A stretch of DNA of 6,158 nt from Candidatus Caccocola faecipullorum (GTDB taxonomy: Bacteria > Synergistota > Synergistia > Synergistales > Synergistaceae). The notes under the pieces are model-generated. The model worked only from the letters and a program-made list of their open reading frames with translations. It did not search any database and was not told where the DNA came from. Each line of letters starts with the position of its first letter. The first letter of the stretch is position 1. Where the stretch lies: positions 1 to 6,158 of the forward strand of contig DVKA01000207.1 in the NCBI GenBank assembly GCA_018716365.1. Direction: 5' to 3'. Positions 4,441 to 6,158 of the stretch are shown one piece after another. Both the position numbers and the translations under genes were made by a program.

Positions 4441-6158
4441 ATGGCAGACATGGAACTTCCGGTAAACCCGCAGAACGGCGATCTCGCCTCCGACTACAAC
4501 GAAAAGGACATACACGTACTCGAAGGGCTCGAAGCGGTCCGCAAACGCCCGGGCATGTACATCGGCGACCAGGGGCAGCGCGGGCTGCACCACCTGGTCT
4601 ACGAGGTCGTCGACAACTCTATAGACGAATCCCTCGCCGGCTTCTGCGACACCATCGGCGTCACGATACACAAGGACGGCAGCGTCAGCGTCGTCGACAA
4701 CGGCCGCGGCATCCCGACGGGTATGCACGAGTCGGGCCGTCCGGCCGCCGAGGTCGTCCTAACGGTGCTGCACGCGGGCGGCAAATTCGACAAGAGCGCC
4801 TACGCGATATCGGGCGGCCTTCACGGCGTCGGCGTCTCGGTCGTCAACGCGCTCTCCGTGTGGCTCGAACTCACGATATGGCGCGACGGCAGGGAGTACC
4901 GCCAGCGCTACGAGCGCGGCAACCCCGTCACGAAGCTCGAGGTCGTGGGCGAGACCGCGCTGCGCGGCACGCGCGTGCAGTTCATGCCCGACGGCGAGAT
5001 CTTCTCGACGACGGAATTCCAGGCCGACATCCTGAAGCAGCGGCTGCGCGAGCTCGCCTTCCTCAACTCGCACATAACGATAAACTTCGAGGACCAGCGC
5101 CCCGAGAAACCCGAGAAAAAGACCTACCACTACCCCGGTGGCATCGGCTCGTTCGTCGAGTACCTCAACAAGGGCAAGGAAGTGCTTTTCAAGGAGCCCG
5201 TCGTAATCCGCGGCGAGAAGGACAAAACGCAGCTCGAGGTCGCGATACAGTATAACGACACATACATCGAGCGCCTCTTCGGCTTCGTCAACCTCATCAA
5301 CACAATCGAGGGCGGCACGCACGTCGCGGGCTTCCGCACCGCCGTCACGCGCGCCGTCAACGACGAGGCGCGCAAGCAGAAGCTGCTCAAGGACAAGGAC
5401 GCGAACCTCACCGGCGACGATTTGAAGGAAGGGCTAACCGCCGTCATCTCCGTCAAGGTCATGGAGCCGCAGTTCGAAGGGCAGACAAAGACCAAGCTCG
5501 GCAACAACGACGTCAAGGGCATCGTTGACTCGATAGTCTACGAAGGGCTCAAAAACGCGCTCGACGAACGCCCCGAGATACTCAAGCCGATAGTCGAGAG
5601 CGCGCTGCGCGCGCGCCAGGCCCGCGAGGCCGCGAAGAAGGCGAAAGACCTGGTGCGCCGCAAATCGGTCATGAGCAGCCTCTCGCTGCCCGGCAAGCTC
5701 GCCGACTGCTCCAACCGCAACCCCGCCGACTGCGAAATATACATCGTCGAGGGAGACTCCGCGGGCGGCAGCGCCAAGCAGGGGCGAAACCGCGAGTTCC
5801 AGGCCATCCTTCCGCTGCGCGGAAAGATACTCAACGTCGAAAAGGCGCGCCTCGAAAAAATCCTGAGCAGCGAGACGATACGCAACATCATCCTCGCGCT
5901 CGGCTGCGGCGTCGGCGACGAATTCAACGAAGACAAGCTGCGCTACCACAAAATATTCATCATGGCAGATGCCGACGTCGACGGCGCGCACATCAGGACG
6001 CTGCTGCTGACGCTCTTCTTCCGCTACATGCCGCAGATAATCGAGAAGGGCTACCTCTACGTCGCGCAGCCGCCGCTCTACCGCGTGCAGTGCGGCAAGG
6101 AGATAACCTACTGCTTCTCCGACAAAGAGATGAAAGAGGCGCAGGAGAAGGCGAACGG
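4441..6158 (+). CDS. gyrB: DNA gyrase subunit B (partial, C-terminus outside window)
   Basis: The frame is open from ATG 4441 to the window edge, 572 complete codons of an expected 635-650. GyrB hydrolyses ATP to drive negative supercoiling in an A2B2 complex with GyrA. The GHKL ATPase domain shows EVVDNSIDE (Glu55 as catalytic base and Asn59 for magnesium, equal to E. coli 42 and 46), DNGRGIP (Asp86, equal to Asp73), GGLHGVGVSVVN (125-136) and Arg148 (the novobiocin-linked Arg136). The transducer lysine is Lys350 in QTKTKL. The TOPRIM domain has EGDSAGG (Glu437) and DADVDG (Asp510, Asp512). PLRGKIL has Arg where E. coli has Lys447, which is common outside Proteobacteria. AAAAGGAG (4423-4430) inside the remB-like gene is the ribosome-binding site, 10 nt from the start. 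ParE is less likely because of the remB linkage. Confidence 0.96.
   Translation, partial: MADMELPVNPQNGDLASDYNEKDIHVLEGLEAVRKRPGMYIGDQGQRGLHHLVYEVVDNSIDESLAGFCDTIGVTIHKDGSVSVVDNGRGIPTGMHESGRPAAEVVLTVLHAGGKFDKSAYAISGGLHGVGVSVVNALSVWLELTIWRDGREYRQRYERGNPVTKLEVVGETALRGTRVQFMPDGEIFSTTEFQADILKQRLRELAFLNSHITINFEDQRPEKPEKKTYHYPGGIGSFVEYLNKGKEVLFKEPVVIRGEKDKTQLEVAIQYNDTYIERLFGFVNLINTIEGGTHVAGFRTAVTRAVNDEARKQKLLKDKDANLTGDDLKEGLTAVISVKVMEPQFEGQTKTKLGNNDVKGIVDSIVYEGLKNALDERPEILKPIVESALRARQAREAAKKAKDLVRRKSVMSSLSLPGKLADCSNRNPADCEIYIVEGDSAGGSAKQGRNREFQAILPLRGKILNVEKARLEKILSSETIRNIILALGCGVGDEFNEDKLRYHKIFIMADADVDGAHIRTLLLTLFFRYMPQIIEKGYLYVAQPPLYRVQCGKEITYCFSDKEMKEAQEKAN

Noticed and set aside
4383..5255. A 290-codon plus-strand frame overlapping gyrB.
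   Set aside because: It is an extremely Arg-rich frame-shifted reading of gyrB, which is unambiguous in the other frame.
4759..5991. Minus-strand open frames opposite gyrB.
   Set aside because: They are antisense shadows with no recognisable domain, and gyrB explains the region fully.
1..6158. CRISPR array, tRNA or rRNA genes, insertion sequence with terminal repeats, or integrase.
   Set aside because: No regularly spaced repeats, no tRNA-like cloverleaf or rRNA sequence, and no transposase or recombinase reading frame was found on either strand.

Overview
The window is a stretch of a GC-rich bacterial chromosome, with strong G/C preference at third codon positions in four of its genes. The remB-like/gyrB pair, an LpxB-type glycosyltransferase (implying an outer membrane or a related glycolipid) and the style of the GyrB protein together suggest a didermic anaerobe, perhaps of the Synergistota. 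That placement is an inference from protein style; no taxonomic marker was searched.

Layout, left to right. (1) 1-279: the 3' end of a class V PLP aminotransferase gene, closed by a very strong intrinsic terminator (301-345). (2) 346-2000: a lower-GC gene (527-1954, 475 aa, unknown function, possibly DUF6138) with its own -10 box and a structured leader. Its codon use differs from the neighbours and it looks acquired. Just beyond its stop lies a 41-bp fragment of a second chloramphenicol-acetyltransferase-like gene, 37/41 identical to part of the intact cat gene downstream. (3) 2090-4132, minus strand: an LpxB-like glycosyltransferase gene, then a 149-bp gap, then an intact cat-family acetyltransferase gene with its own terminator. 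(4) 4133-6158, plus strand: a divergent promoter region, a small RemB/DUF370 gene, and gyrB starting on the very next base and running off the window.

The most interesting structure is the gap between the LpxB-like gene and cat. It holds a 12-codon ORF (MKRGLGFAPRRA) with a near-perfect Shine-Dalgarno sequence. Its last codons and stop form the 5' arm of a 17-bp terminator hairpin followed by six U. A competing 13-bp hairpin overlaps that arm, and the cat ribosome-binding site starts about 17 nt after the U-run. This is the architecture of ribosome-mediated transcription attenuation, as known for some antibiotic-resistance genes. Here it would make cat expression depend on ribosome stalling on the leader. 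This is read from the sequence and not tested.

The rest is ordinary: gyrB keeps all its active-site motifs, and the RemB-like gene sits directly in front of it as in Bacillus.
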